Shown: positions 1-8,469, counted from the first letter of the stretch. The stretch is DNA of 47,147 bases from Furfurilactobacillus milii (GCF_009863985.1 NZ_WEZT01000001.1:1-47147), one strand, 5' to 3'. Translations and numbers: made by a program. The notes: generated by a model from the sequence alone, not told the origin.

Positions 1-1
1 T

Positions 2-67
2 CCTTTCATGATTGTTTTCGCAAACATCATTTTACAGAAATTTGGCCATGGGCCATTCTTTATTTAA
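2..67 (+). CDS. C-terminal end of an unidentified, probably membrane, protein (partial)
   Basis: An open frame enters from the left edge and stops with TAA at 65-67. It encodes about 21 residues, hydrophobic and aromatic, ending in GHGPFFI, which looks like the C-terminus of an integral membrane protein such as a transporter. Only the tail is visible, so no family can be named. It stops just before the LacI remnant that begins around position 91, in the space where that gene's DNA-binding domain should be coded, which points to an old deletion joining two genes. The call is tentative. Confidence 0.35.
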   Translation, partial: PFMIVFANIILQKFGHGPFFI

Positions 68-90
68 TTAGTGTTGCACTTAAAGTGTAA

Positions 91-1002
91 ATTCAAGCTT
101 CAAAAACGGCTGACCATGTCCGCAAAGTTGCCGCCGACCTAGGTTATCAGCGAAATGCCTACGCTGCTGACTTGGCCAGCCATCAAAGTGACGTACTGGC
201 AGTTGTGATTTCTGCCACTAAATCAAATTTTGCCGATGAGATCATCGCCGGTATTCACGATGTGGCGACTAAACACGGCAATAGTGTCATGATTTTGTAT
301 GCTGGTGAAAATAACCCCACATTACAGGACAAAGCCATTAAGACGGTCATTGAACGAGACGTCATGGGCGTTTTGATTGTTGCCTTGGAACTTGGCGATG
401 AATCGCTCAATAGTCTGAAAACGAGTGGTATTCCTCACATTTTTCTTTCAACCGCGGCCAAAGAAAACCTCGGTCCGTTTATTGCCTCTGACGATCATGC
501 TATCGGGTATGAAGCAACCAAATACCTCATCGAGCATGGTCACCGCAAAATTGGTTTGGTTGGTATGGACGAGCAATCATTTGTCGGTACACAGCGTATG
601 AACGGATATCGTGAAGCAATGGCAGAGCATGGTCTATCGATCAATGAGGACTGGTTAGTCCCTGGTTACTTCACATTTGAAGATGGTGAAGCGGCCATGC
701 AGCATTTTGGCAAACAACCAGCGGTTACCGCAATTATCGCGAACAGTGACCTAACCGCTATCGGTGTCATCGACCAGGCCCGCGATTACGGCTTAGAAGT
801 CCCCGCACAACTCTCTGTCATGAGTATTGACGGAACCAAACTGACCCGTATTTTCAGACCGACCATCACTAGTGTCACGCAGGACTTCTTCCAAATCGGC
901 CGTGCTGGTTGTGCGGCTCTGTTGACTGGCGACAATGAGCCAATCCAGTCCAAGTTTTTGCCAATTAAAATTGTTGAGCGCAATAGCACTAGGCAATTTT
1001 AA
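91..1002 (+). pseudogene. LacI/GalR-family regulator lacking its N-terminal DNA-binding domain
   Basis: The frame reads ...TADHVRKVAADLGYQRN..., the usual end of the LacI hinge/HTH region, and then a complete periplasmic-binding-protein-like sensor domain of about 275 residues ending at 1002. An in-frame TAA at 88-90 cuts off everything upstream. The first 25 or so residues, including the helix-turn-helix, are absent, and that space is occupied by the tail of another gene. The only possible starts, such as TTG at 172, lack a ribosome binding site and would give a sensor domain with no DNA-binding part. I read it as a 5'-truncated pseudogene. The sensor part itself has no frameshift, so the loss may be recent. 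The ligand cannot be told; sugars are usual for the family. Confidence 0.7.
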
Positions 1003-1096
1003 AATAATTAAGGTTACAAGTATCATATTATCCTTGGACACTTATCTAACCACTGATTGTAAGCATCGACGCGATTGCCGACTAACGTTTCCGGTT

Positions 1097-1262
1097 GTCA
1101 AAGATGAACGCAACCGTGGGACCAGTTCAAGCCTTCTGAAACCTGAAGTCTTTCACCTCGTCGTGAAGCCGAAACTCACGTCTTCACGACCGTCCTGTGG
1201 TGTAAATTCGGCAGAAAACCGCCTCATTAACACCACTGACACGGCTTGCATTCATCTTTGAC
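1097..1262 (-). repeat. Structured interspersed element, copy 1 (candidate ncRNA)
   Basis: Copy 1 of a six-member family found only between genes here. The outer arms at 1097-1118 and 1240-1262 pair over about 20 bp. Their sequence (GTCAAAGATGAA / TTCATCTTTGAC) differs from copies 3 and 4 (GTCAACATTGAT / ATCAATGTTGAC), yet pairing is kept. Inside lie a bipartite hairpin (GTGGTG/CACCAC, then GGCGG/CTGCC on the minus strand) and a second hairpin CGTGAAG/CTTCACG. The one C-A mismatch in the outer stem becomes a G-U pair on the minus strand, so the RNA strand is probably minus. It lies between the LacI remnant and the convergent zinc-ribbon gene ending at 1441. Family similarity extends about 12-15 nt beyond each arm. 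Confidence 0.75.
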
Positions 1263-1312
1263 GCCCTTCAACTCACACAGCAGTTAATTACTAGATGCTT
1301 GAACCTTCAGCA

Positions 1313-1366
1313 AAAACAGACTGTGAACCAAACCTTGAATGAAGGCCTTGGTTCACAGTCTGTTTT
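1313..1366. terminator. Bidirectional intrinsic terminator
   Basis: A perfect 19-bp stem (1313-1331 with 1348-1366, arms AAAACAGACTGTGAACCAA and its complement) has A/T runs on both sides. It sits between convergent genes and should serve the minus-strand zinc-ribbon operon ending at 1441 and any plus-strand transcript through element copy 1. Confidence 0.8.
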
Positions 1367-1440
1367 AAGTACAAAAAATCATCTATCATTTAGTTTAAAA
1401 TCAGAACTAATGCATAGCGAATGGACGAACACTGTAATGG

Positions 1441-3090
1441 CTACATATTTTGCAAATTCAAATTTCTTTGAGAATTTACTTGGTAACTTTCATCATCAGT
1501 GTCGTCGTTGTCGTTATCATCTTCATCACTATCCGAACTATCCGAGTTATCGTTATCATCATTATCTGAATCGCTATTACTGTCAGAATCATCGCTAGAA
1601 CTAGAATCATCACTGTCGGAATCGTTATTACTGTCAGAATCCGAATCATCGTCACCACCATTAGTCACATCACTAATTTTCTTTGCGGCTGCAATGGATT
1701 GAATTTTATTTGTACTGCCGGCTTTTACTATCGTCGCTACATACTGGAAAACTTGAATATGTTCGCTATCGTTCTTGTTAAAAAAGTCATACCGAATATT
1801 ATATGTCACAGTGGACTGGTTAACTTTATTTGGCACCACATGTAAGTCCTCGACTCTGTAACTTACAGTGTTAATGCCAGAATCTTTCTGGTGGTACCCC
1901 TTTGCCATCTTCACAATATCGTTATATTGCGTATTGTCAGAACCATTAACAAAATAATCAGAAAATCCGCTTGGAATAGAACCGTTCGAACTTATCCTAT
2001 CAACGTCACTAAAAAGCTCCGAAATTAAGCTATCAGCAGAATCATGCGACATCACACCTGGATAACCAACTGTAACCTCAGAATCTTGATCACTATCAGT
2101 AATCTTATGACTACGCGAAGTGACCTTTCCGCCTGCCCCATTATAAGTCATTGTGAGCATCATATTGTTTGACCACGGAATATCATTTAATTGAAGTGAA
2201 CCATTACTGTCCAATTTTCCTTGTGACTTTCCATTGATTAAAACGTCAGCTCCTGCGTACCCTGTAACTGTAAACGATATCGTTTTTAATTGAAGATCAA
2301 AATCTTTGGCTGATTCTGGTGATAAATTATAGGTTCCATCATTTATCATATGATGTCCATTAACATCCCCCTCAGCCTTAAGTTGATATTGTCCGGCAAT
2401 ATAAGGACCACTCTTCTTTTGAATTGTGGCCTGCGAAGTTTTAAGAATATTGCGCTTATTTACTGACAGGTTAATACCGGGGTGGTTGGTATGCAAAGTA
2501 ATCGTGAAGGTTTTTGCATTAATCTTATATCTTGTGAACAGTAACCATATATGACCAGATGGTCCAAAACTGTAACCATTATTATTGGTGCTACCGTTAT
2601 TTTGTAGCTGACTCTTAAATCCTTTTAATGCATTCGGATCAGCCTGCATTTGTTTGATTAATGGTTGTAGCGATTTGTTGTTTAATTTCATGCCACCATC
2701 ATCGGTAGTGAAATAGCTACCAACATTTTTATCGTTGTTTTTTATAGCCGCAATTGCACGATTTAACTGATTGGCCGACGAATAGTAATTTTGTCCAAAC
2801 ATATACAATCCAACAAATGCTACAACTACAACCGCAGCCACAATCCAAAGCCATTTTTTAATTGGTTTCACAGGCCTGGTTGGGCTAATTGATACTTGCT
2901 GGCGAGCATTCTGCATATTTGGCATCGTTTGCCGGCCCACTGAAGAGTTAGCCTCTCCTGTTGATTTTATTCCGTTGTGGGCTGCCTTATATTTGGCAAT
3001 ATCAAACCCGCAGTTACCACAAAAAACAGCACCAGGTTTCAACTTTGCACCACAATTTGGACAAAACTCTAATTTTTCTTGTTCAGACAT
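1441..3090 (-). CDS. Zinc-ribbon membrane protein, TcaA/YvbJ-like, with Ser/Asp-rich tail
   Basis: This 549-residue protein begins with a zinc ribbon near residues 9-27 (CPNCG...CGNCG). A basic linker and one membrane helix follow (about residues 80-100, WLWIVAAVVVVAFVGLYMF), then a large extracytoplasmic part. The order resembles the TcaA/YvbJ group of Gram-positive envelope proteins, in which a cytosolic zinc ribbon is tied to outside domains. Residues from about 475 on are almost pure Ser, Asp and Asn. Such tails in surface proteins act as flexible, negatively charged stalks, but no LPXTG sorting signal follows. It is the last gene of three consecutive zinc-ribbon genes, 9 nt after the previous one, so probably one operon. 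The role is unproven; envelope stress or antibiotic tolerance is known for relatives. Confidence 0.75.
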   Translation of the reverse strand: MSEQEKLEFCPNCGAKLKPGAVFCGNCGFDIAKYKAAHNGIKSTGEANSSVGRQTMPNMQNARQQVSISPTRPVKPIKKWLWIVAAVVVVAFVGLYMFGQNYYSSANQLNRAIAAIKNNDKNVGSYFTTDDGGMKLNNKSLQPLIKQMQADPNALKGFKSQLQNNGSTNNNGYSFGPSGHIWLLFTRYKINAKTFTITLHTNHPGINLSVNKRNILKTSQATIQKKSGPYIAGQYQLKAEGDVNGHHMINDGTYNLSPESAKDFDLQLKTISFTVTGYAGADVLINGKSQGKLDSNGSLQLNDIPWSNNMMLTMTYNGAGGKVTSRSHKITDSDQDSEVTVGYPGVMSHDSADSLISELFSDVDRISSNGSIPSGFSDYFVNGSDNTQYNDIVKMAKGYHQKDSGINTVSYRVEDLHVVPNKVNQSTVTYNIRYDFFNKNDSEHIQVFQYVATIVKAGSTNKIQSIAAAKKISDVTNGGDDDSDSDSNNDSDSDDSSSSDDSDSNSDSDNDDNDNSDSSDSDEDDNDNDDTDDESYQVNSQRNLNLQNM

Positions 3091-3099
3091 AATTTCTGA

Positions 3100-3975
3100 T
3101 TACCTTCTATTATCAAAATGTTGGTTTTCGATTTTTCTTAATTCATCTTCACTTTGTGAATTCGAAGATTCATGTCGAATCTTTTCGTTTTGAGTTATCG
3201 CAGTGCCATCAATCACCGAACTATGGTCTTTTAAAATGGCCGTATCTAGTGAGCTTTCTTTACCAAATGCATACTGATACAAATATGCAGCTGCCTGAGT
3301 TTTGGAATTAAACAGACTTCTGGCAGTCGGAATATCCTTTGATTCATTAAATAATTTTTTTGTATCAGGATAACTAACCCCACCTACAGGATTCAGTTTG
3401 CTTAACTTCGAAAGATACGCCGGTAGTTCGTCATGATTTTGCGGTAGCACACCAATCGAATTACTAACAACATTCAATTTGTACAGCGCAATCGTTGCAG
3501 TAGTTGCCGATTTTTGGAGTTCATATTGACCTTGGCTTTTTATTAACGGTGTACGAACAAAATAAGTAGATAGTTCATTACTATCCCCATTGCCTCCGAC
3601 CACCAAGATTTGAACAAAATGATTGTTAGCCTGAACTAAAGCGACATCATTTCGTACCTGTCCATTCATTTTAAAAGACTCGCTATCCCCAAATGAGGTA
3701 GAATAGCTGTCCCATCGATTATTAAGATATTGTGTGATCGAAAACCAGCCGATAATGATTAGACACAGCACTACAACAATCTGCAAAGTTCGCGGCCATT
3801 TTAACGGTGACCAACTGATCCTCGCATTTTTCTGTACGGCAGTTTGCGAAGCTCCCACATTGATATTTTTCGGTTCATAAAATTGATTGACTGTCCCACA
3901 AAAAGGGCAAAATTGATCTTGAGTAGAAATCTTTTTCCCACAATTTGAACAAAAATGTTGTGTTTGATTTTTCAT
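3100..3975 (-). CDS. Zinc-ribbon single-pass membrane protein
   Basis: About 291 residues. The N-terminus carries a zinc ribbon (CSNCG...CPFCG), followed by a linker, one membrane helix (IVVVLCLIIIGWFSI, near residue 75) and an outside domain I do not recognise. The ATG at 3975 is chosen. A GTG at 3987 overlapping the previous gene's stop is an alternative; neither has a strong ribosome binding site, so translational coupling to the upstream gene is likely. It sits between two other zinc-ribbon membrane genes in the same direction. The function is unknown; the shared layout suggests the three proteins act together in the envelope. Confidence 0.65.
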   Translation of the reverse strand: MKNQTQHFCSNCGKKISTQDQFCPFCGTVNQFYEPKNINVGASQTAVQKNARISWSPLKWPRTLQIVVVLCLIIIGWFSITQYLNNRWDSYSTSFGDSESFKMNGQVRNDVALVQANNHFVQILVVGGNGDSNELSTYFVRTPLIKSQGQYELQKSATTATIALYKLNVVSNSIGVLPQNHDELPAYLSKLSKLNPVGGVSYPDTKKLFNESKDIPTARSLFNSKTQAAAYLYQYAFGKESSLDTAILKDHSSVIDGTAITQNEKIRHESSNSQSEDELRKIENQHFDNRR

Positions 3976-3986
3976 TTTAGGCACCA

Positions 3987-4814
3987 CTAAAACAAACTGT
4001 TAGAAGTCAACTGTTGAATTTGATGCATAATGTTTGCAATCAGTGCCTGCGCAGAAATATCAACCACGATGAAAACTAACACATCAATAATAACCATCGC
4101 CAAAATAGTTGAATAAGCCGGATCCAAGGCCGGTTGTGCGCCCTGCTGTGGCGCGATGGATAATATGCAACCAGCAAGTAAAATCACACATTGCAATGCC
4201 CAAACCAAAAAGTAAAAGGTCACACCATTTGTTAACGTCACCATGAATGAATCAACGAATTGAATAATCGCCAGAATAACGATAATGGCCGTATATTGAC
4301 CAACACGATTTAAATAATCTAAAAAGGTTACATCAAAATTGTGTGAGGCAAAGTGGCTAAAACAATAACTGACGCCTAAGTAAGCGGCATAAAAAGCCAG
4401 ACCAATTAGTATAAATGACATCCAAAAAGAGACCGTTGTATCATGAATTCCAATTTCATTCAATACGTCTTTAGGTGCTAACTTTTGTAAACGCTCTGTG
4501 ATTTCATTGAACGACAGACCATTCAGAATAATAATTGCTAAAAAACTAATTAGCCCAAAATATTTTGGTGCTTCAGTATCTGTTTTAAATGGATGACGTA
4601 ATGCTGTTGCAAACCAGCTAAAATAATTTGTGGCATAGTTTTGAACAGCAGTCACAGTTGCAGATTCTTGTGAACTTTGTGTTACCTGAGTAGCGTTCGT
4701 TCTAGCAGTTGTTTGAGTGCCTGCTTGTTTTGCTTCTGGAATTGTATAGCCGCATTTAGTGCAAAACTTGTCATCCGGTGCCAGTTCAGCACCACAATTT
4801 GGACAATATTTCAT
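3987..4814 (-). CDS. Zinc-ribbon multi-pass membrane protein
   Basis: 275 residues. The N-terminal zinc ribbon (CPNCGAELAPDDKFCTKCG) is followed by a Thr/Gln-rich linker and about five membrane helices from residue 90 to the end. The start at 4814 has a clear AGGGGGAG ribosome binding site. The hydrophobic part resembles small zinc-ribbon plus membrane-domain proteins common in lactobacilli, for which no reaction is established. It is the first gene of the zinc-ribbon trio and should carry the promoter in the 130-bp gap upstream. The gap also contains an 11-bp inverted repeat (4912-4942, TTTTTAAGCAT / ATGCTTAAAAA) of unknown purpose. Confidence 0.65.
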   Translation of the reverse strand: MKYCPNCGAELAPDDKFCTKCGYTIPEAKQAGTQTTARTNATQVTQSSQESATVTAVQNYATNYFSWFATALRHPFKTDTEAPKYFGLISFLAIIILNGLSFNEITERLQKLAPKDVLNEIGIHDTTVSFWMSFILIGLAFYAAYLGVSYCFSHFASHNFDVTFLDYLNRVGQYTAIIVILAIIQFVDSFMVTLTNGVTFYFLVWALQCVILLAGCILSIAPQQGAQPALDPAYSTILAMVIIDVLVFIVVDISAQALIANIMHQIQQLTSNSLF

Positions 4815-4946
4815 TATTTAACTCCCCCTAAAAAACTTATTAAGACTTTCCTTTAAAAGCATAGTCTTGTGGCGTTTTCCTAACAAGGAACATAATTGCG
4901 ACTAAATTTGCTTTTTAAGCATATTGTTGCGATGCTTAAAAAACGA

Positions 4947-4984
4947 AAAAGCCTGAAATTCTCAACCGAGAATTTCAGGCTTTT
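4947..4984 (-). terminator. Intrinsic terminator of the aldo/keto reductase gene
   Basis: A 17-bp stem (4947-4963 with 4968-4984, AAAAGCCTGAAATTCTC and its complement) has a 4-nt loop and T-rich sequence on the minus-strand exit side. It lies 19 nt past the aldo/keto reductase stop. Confidence 0.85.
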
Positions 4985-5002
4985 AAAAAAATTATGATTA
5001 AT

Positions 5003-5845
5003 TTAGTTCATCGACAACGATTTCTTCAACCATTCCTCGTCGTTAGGATCTTCTGAACCACGACGGTTCTTGTCGATACCAGCAATGGCGTTCATTTCGT
5101 CATCGCTAAGTTTGAAATCAAACACATCAATGTTTTGAGCAATCCGTTCAGCATGAATGGACTTTGGAATAACGATGATGTTGCGTTGCAAGTGCCAACG
5201 TAAGATAACTTGCGCCACACTCTTCTTGTGTGCATCAGCAATCTGCTTCAATGTTGCATCTTCCATCACACCACTCTTGCCCTGACCCAATGGTCCCCAA
5301 GCTTCATGAGCAATGTTCAAACTTGTTAAGTAATCGTGCAACTCTTTTTGCTGGAAATATGGGTGCGTTTCAATCTGATCAACAGCAGGCTTAACCTTTG
5401 CGGAAGCCAATAACTTATCGAGATGTGGCTTTTCGAAGTTAGATACACCAATTGACTTGATTTGACCATCATTGTACAAGTCTTCCATGGCACGCCACTT
5501 TTCCGTATACCCTTCACTTGGCCAGTGAATGAGGTACAAGTCCAGGTAATTCGTTTGCAACTTCTTCAGTGACTCCTTGAAGGCAGCTATTGTTTCGTCA
5601 TAAGTCGTGTTACTGTCCCAAACTTTTGAAGTAATGAACAGGTCTTCACGCTTAACATCGCTTTCAGCTAAGGCTTCGCCAACCCAAGCTTCATTATGAT
5701 AAATAGCCGCCGTATCAAAATGACGGTAACCATCCTTTAAAGCATCAGCAACAGAACGCTTTAAGTCAGTTGCGTCCTGCACTAAGAAAACACCCAACCC
5801 TAACTGGGGAATCTTTTGTCCGTTGTTTAATGTTAATTCATCCAT
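5003..5845 (-). CDS. Aldo/keto reductase
   Basis: A 280-residue NADPH-dependent carbonyl reductase, usual length for the AKR5/YvgN-like group (glyoxal, methylglyoxal and diketogluconate reductases). The catalytic tetrad is visible: Asp44 and Tyr49 (FDTAAIYHNE), Lys74 (TSKVW) and His107 (YLIHWP). The C-terminal NADP-binding stretch IPKSIHAERI is also present. The start at 5845 is chosen because GAGGAGG lies 8 nt upstream; a longer frame to 5863 has no such site. It follows an HxlR regulator gene in the same direction, with a 35-bp nested palindrome in the gap. HxlR proteins in Firmicutes often sense reactive aldehydes or oxidants, so electrophile detoxification is a reasonable inference. The true substrate is unknown. 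Confidence 0.9.
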   Translation of the reverse strand: MDELTLNNGQKIPQLGLGVFLVQDATDLKRSVADALKDGYRHFDTAAIYHNEAWVGEALAESDVKREDLFITSKVWDSNTTYDETIAAFKESLKKLQTNYLDLYLIHWPSEGYTEKWRAMEDLYNDGQIKSIGVSNFEKPHLDKLLASAKVKPAVDQIETHPYFQQKELHDYLTSLNIAHEAWGPLGQGKSGVMEDATLKQIADAHKKSVAQVILRWHLQRNIIVIPKSIHAERIAQNIDVFDFKLSDDEMNAIAGIDKNRRGSEDPNDEEWLKKSLSMN

Positions 5846-5910
5846 ATTGAAATTCCTCCTCAACTTGCTTTCACAATCAATACTAGCGCGTTCGTTTAGT
5901 AAAACAAGAC

Positions 5911-5945
5911 GGTACTTACAGGTGCCTAGGTTACCAATAAGTACC
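5911..5945. promoter_or_regulatory. Nested palindrome, probable HxlR operator
   Basis: The outer arms GGTACTTA and TAAGTACC and the inner near-palindrome GGTGCCTAGGTTACC share the same centre (5928). The whole site lies in the 113-bp gap between hxlR and the aldo/keto reductase, upstream of the reductase's ribosome binding site. The symmetry and place fit a dimeric winged-helix regulator controlling the reductase. Confidence 0.65.
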
Positions 5946-5958
5946 TTGCAAACGAAAA

Positions 5959-6345
5959 TTAACCAAGCAGTTCTTCTCGGCTCGGTGCAGTCTCACCGAG
6001 ATGACGAATGACCACACTTTCACCATTGGCCGCCCGACGGCGAACGTCTTCTTCGCCCCATTGACAGATCTGCTCCAGTAGGCCGCTTAAATTCTGACCA
6101 TGTTCAGTTAATCCATAGACTACTCGTGGCGGTACTTCATTAAACACTTTTCGTGTCACAATGCCGTCATGTTCCAAATCACGTAACTGTTCTGTTAAAA
6201 CCTTCTGAGTCACGTTTGGAATGGCCCGACGCAGTTCACTTGTCCGCATTGGCCCCTCGTGCAAATCACAAAGGATAACCGGCTTCCATTTACCACCGAT
6301 CACATCCAATGTTGCCTCGACACCAACGTTATAAACTTTCGTCAC
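5959..6345 (-). CDS. HxlR-family winged-helix transcriptional regulator
   Basis: 128 residues, the usual size. The family core is visible: VIGGKWKPVIL near residue 16, the recognition region TSELRRAIPNVTQKVLTEQL and the wing region GIVTRKVFNEVPPRVVYGLT. The GTG start at 6345 is backed by AGGAGG 8 nt upstream. Cys25 (VILCDLHEG) is in a position where some family members carry a redox- or aldehyde-sensing cysteine. It precedes the aldo/keto reductase and most likely controls it through the palindrome in between. The AT-rich 240 bp upstream hold its promoter and the unrelated plus-strand promoter of the ABC binding protein. Confidence 0.88.
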   Translation of the reverse strand: MTKVYNVGVEATLDVIGGKWKPVILCDLHEGPMRTSELRRAIPNVTQKVLTEQLRDLEHDGIVTRKVFNEVPPRVVYGLTEHGQNLSGLLEQICQWGEEDVRRRAANGESVVIRHLGETAPSREELLG

Positions 6346-6485
6346 GACTCAATCCTCCTGTGAATACCTTTAAAACATAGCTGTATTGCTATTTACCTAA
6401 TTTAAACTATAGCATATTAACAATAGTAGTCCCTAACTTGAACCTTCGTTTAAATAGTTTGTGAAATTTATATTCATATTTTCAA

Positions 6486-6556
6486 AAATATCGCCGCATA
6501 GCAACGATATTTTATTTAATGATTGCGTTTACATTTTTCACATAAACATTTATGCT
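6486..6556 (+). promoter_or_regulatory. Promoter with upstream inverted repeat for the amino-acid ABC genes
   Basis: TTTACA (6528-6533), a 17-bp spacer and TATGCT (6551-6556) form a good sigma-A promoter 31 bp before the GTG start at 6587. Just upstream, AAAATATCG and CGATATTTT (about 6486-6514) form a 9-bp inverted repeat with an 11-nt loop, a candidate regulator site. Confidence 0.6.
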
Positions 6557-6586
6557 TAGGATAATCTAATTAAAGGGGCGATTGTT

Positions 6587-7453
6587 GTGTTTCATTCCAA
6601 AAAATCGATTCGTTTAACGGCCTTGGCATCGGCCATGGCACTCATTTTAGTCTCCACGCTGGCCGGTTGTGGCAAGACGGCCAAGTCAACTAACCAAAAG
6701 GTGGCCGACCAAAAAACTTGGATCGTCGCAACATCTGGGACATTGTATCCAACTTCATTTCACGCCAATAAAAAGAGTGCCTTAACTGGCTACGACATTG
6801 CAGTCGTTAAGGCTGTTGCTAAGGGACTCCATAAGAAAGTCACCTTCAAAGAAATGGACGTCGATGGAATGTTGACAGCCGTTAACAATGGCACCGCTCA
6901 GATGGCTGCTAACGACTTTAGCATCAGCAAACAACGTGAAAAGCAATTTGCCCTTTCCACTCCTTATAAATTCAGTTTCGACAGCATGGTCGTCCGCAAA
7001 TCAGATCAATCAGGGATTCACAGTTTCGCTGACTTAAAGGGTAAAAAGGCTGCCGGTGAAGCAGGTACCGGCTATCAACGTTTGGCCAGCCAGCTCGGCG
7101 CTAAGCAAGTTAACTACGACAACGTATCAAACGATGTTTATCTTCGCGATGTTGTTAACGGTCGAACCGATGTCATCCTGAACGATTACTACCTGCAATC
7201 CATGGCGCTCAAGGCATTGCCTGACTTACCTCTAACCATTCCAAAGAACCTCTACTTCACCACTCAAAATGATAAAAACGGTACAGGTATCATCATGAAG
7301 AAGAGCAACACGAAGTTGACTGCGGAAGTCGATAAAGAAATCAAGAAGCTAGAAGCAGACGGTACGATCACCAAACTATCGAAGAAATTTTATGGCGGTC
7401 AGGACGTCTCCAAAAAGCCTAACGTTAAGACAACTTACTTCAAGATCAAATAA
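6587..7453 (+). CDS. Amino-acid ABC transporter substrate-binding lipoprotein
   Basis: 288 residues, family-3 solute-binding fold. A basic N-terminus and hydrophobic segment lead to a lipobox LAGC, so Cys28 is the lipid-anchored first residue of the mature protein. GYDIAVVKAVAKGL and the region FADLKGKKAAGEAGTGYQRL are typical of polar amino-acid or cystine binders. The GTG start follows AAAGGGG at good spacing. It is cotranscribed with the permease gene 9 nt downstream. No ATPase gene follows, so the pair must use an ATPase coded elsewhere. The exact ligand cannot be read from the sequence. Confidence 0.88.
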   Translation: MFHSKKSIRLTALASAMALILVSTLAGCGKTAKSTNQKVADQKTWIVATSGTLYPTSFHANKKSALTGYDIAVVKAVAKGLHKKVTFKEMDVDGMLTAVNNGTAQMAANDFSISKQREKQFALSTPYKFSFDSMVVRKSDQSGIHSFADLKGKKAAGEAGTGYQRLASQLGAKQVNYDNVSNDVYLRDVVNGRTDVILNDYYLQSMALKALPDLPLTIPKNLYFTTQNDKNGTGIIMKKSNTKLTAEVDKEIKKLEADGTITKLSKKFYGGQDVSKKPNVKTTYFKIK

Positions 7454-7462
7454 GGGACGCTC

Positions 7463-8158
7463 ATGAATTCATTGCTAAATTGGCTGACTATTCCTAACTT
7501 TTTCAATGCCCACTTTGCGTGGCATGCGCTGCCCTACATTCTTGGTGGCTTACCGCTCACTGTGGAATTAACCGTCGTCAGTTTTGTCGGCGCACTGGTA
7601 CTTGGTTTTTTCCTCACCCTTGGTCAAATGAGCAAACGTCATTGGCTTCATTGGCTGACACGGACCTACATTTCGTTTATGCGCGGTGTCCCCTCGTTGG
7701 TTCTGCTGTTCATCCTCTATTTCGGGCTACCATACACTGGCATTCAGCTAGACGCCTTTGTAGCTGCAGCCATCGCGTTCATTTTGAATGCAGCTGCGTT
7801 TGTTTCTGAAGTCTTCCGTTCTGCCTTTATGGGTGTCGAAGATGGGCAATGGGCTGCTAGTTATTCGCTTGGCATGTCATATGGCAAGGCCGTTCATTAT
7901 GTCATCTTGCCGCAAGCATTCCGGATTGCCATCCCCGCACTGGGCAATATCTTGCTAGATATGTTCAAGGGAACCTCGCTGGCCGCGATGGTCACCGTTT
8001 CCGAAATGTTCATGCGCGCTAAAATCCAGGGTGGTAAACAGTTTGACTACATGACCGTCTATCTATTGGTAGCACTCATTTATTGGGCCTGCTGTTCATT
8101 ACTGACTGTCGGTCAAAACTGGTTGGAAAAGCGGTTAACGTTGCCGACTACAGATTAA
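7463..8158 (+). CDS. Amino-acid ABC transporter permease (HisM/GlnP family)
   Basis: 231 residues with about five membrane helices and the family's cytoplasmic EAA loop (SYSLGMSYGKAVHYVILPQAFRIA, near residue 135), which contacts the ATPase. It begins 9 nt after the binding-protein gene with an AAGGGA site. It is followed by a strong terminator, so the operon has only these two genes. The missing ATPase is the odd point. A standalone permease of this class would work as a homodimer. Confidence 0.88.
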   Translation: MNSLLNWLTIPNFFNAHFAWHALPYILGGLPLTVELTVVSFVGALVLGFFLTLGQMSKRHWLHWLTRTYISFMRGVPSLVLLFILYFGLPYTGIQLDAFVAAAIAFILNAAAFVSEVFRSAFMGVEDGQWAASYSLGMSYGKAVHYVILPQAFRIAIPALGNILLDMFKGTSLAAMVTVSEMFMRAKIQGGKQFDYMTVYLLVALIYWACCSLLTVGQNWLEKRLTLPTTD

Positions 8159-8177
8159 TTCAACTCAATTGTGTATA

Positions 8178-8236
8178 AAAATAGGTGTCTTCACTGCTCC
8201 ATTGCGTAAATGAGCGATAGTGAAGACACCTATTTT
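8178..8236. terminator. Bidirectional intrinsic terminator
   Basis: An 18-bp perfect stem (8178-8195 with 8219-8236, AAAATAGGTGTCTTCACT and its complement) has T-rich exits on both strands. It ends the ABC operon. On the other strand it lies about 70 nt after the presumed 3' end of structured element copy 2. Confidence 0.85.
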
Positions 8237-8307
8237 CTTTTGATCATTGAAATCTCCTTACAGATTGTTCAGATAAATATTTTGTGTAGTTTAAAGGCCG
8301 TTGCGCT

Positions 8308-8469
8308 GGCCTGAAACGTCGTTCCATGAGGACCCGGGTTCAACCCGCAAAAACGCGGTTTTCAACCTCGATTATGGGCCGAAAATCACGTCCCATAAGT
8401 CGTCCCGCACCACTAAGCGGCCAAATTCATGCCGCCAAATGGTGCCGACACGGAACTATGTTTCAGACC
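8308..8469 (-). repeat. Structured interspersed element, copy 2 (candidate ncRNA)
   Basis: Outer arms GGCCTGAAAC (8308-8317) and GTTTCAGACC (8460-8469) pair with one C-A mismatch that becomes G-U on the minus strand, so minus is the likely RNA strand. A second layer GTTCC/GGAAC follows. The inner bipartite hairpin is GCACCA/TGGTGC plus GCGGC/GCCGC, and the second hairpin is TTATGGG/CCCATAA. Joining motifs CGAGG, GGGACGAC and the CCATGAGGACC block are shared with the other copies. It lies between convergent genes, back to back with copy 3. Confidence 0.75.

Noticed and set aside
172..1002. Intact regulator starting at TTG 172
   Set aside because: No ribosome binding site, and clear LacI-like coding sequence continues upstream to the in-frame stop at 88.
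1299..1702. Plus-strand frames opposite the Ser/Asp-coding region
   Set aside because: They are shadows of the repetitive GAT/TCN-type codons of the zinc-ribbon gene's tail; low complexity, no start signals.
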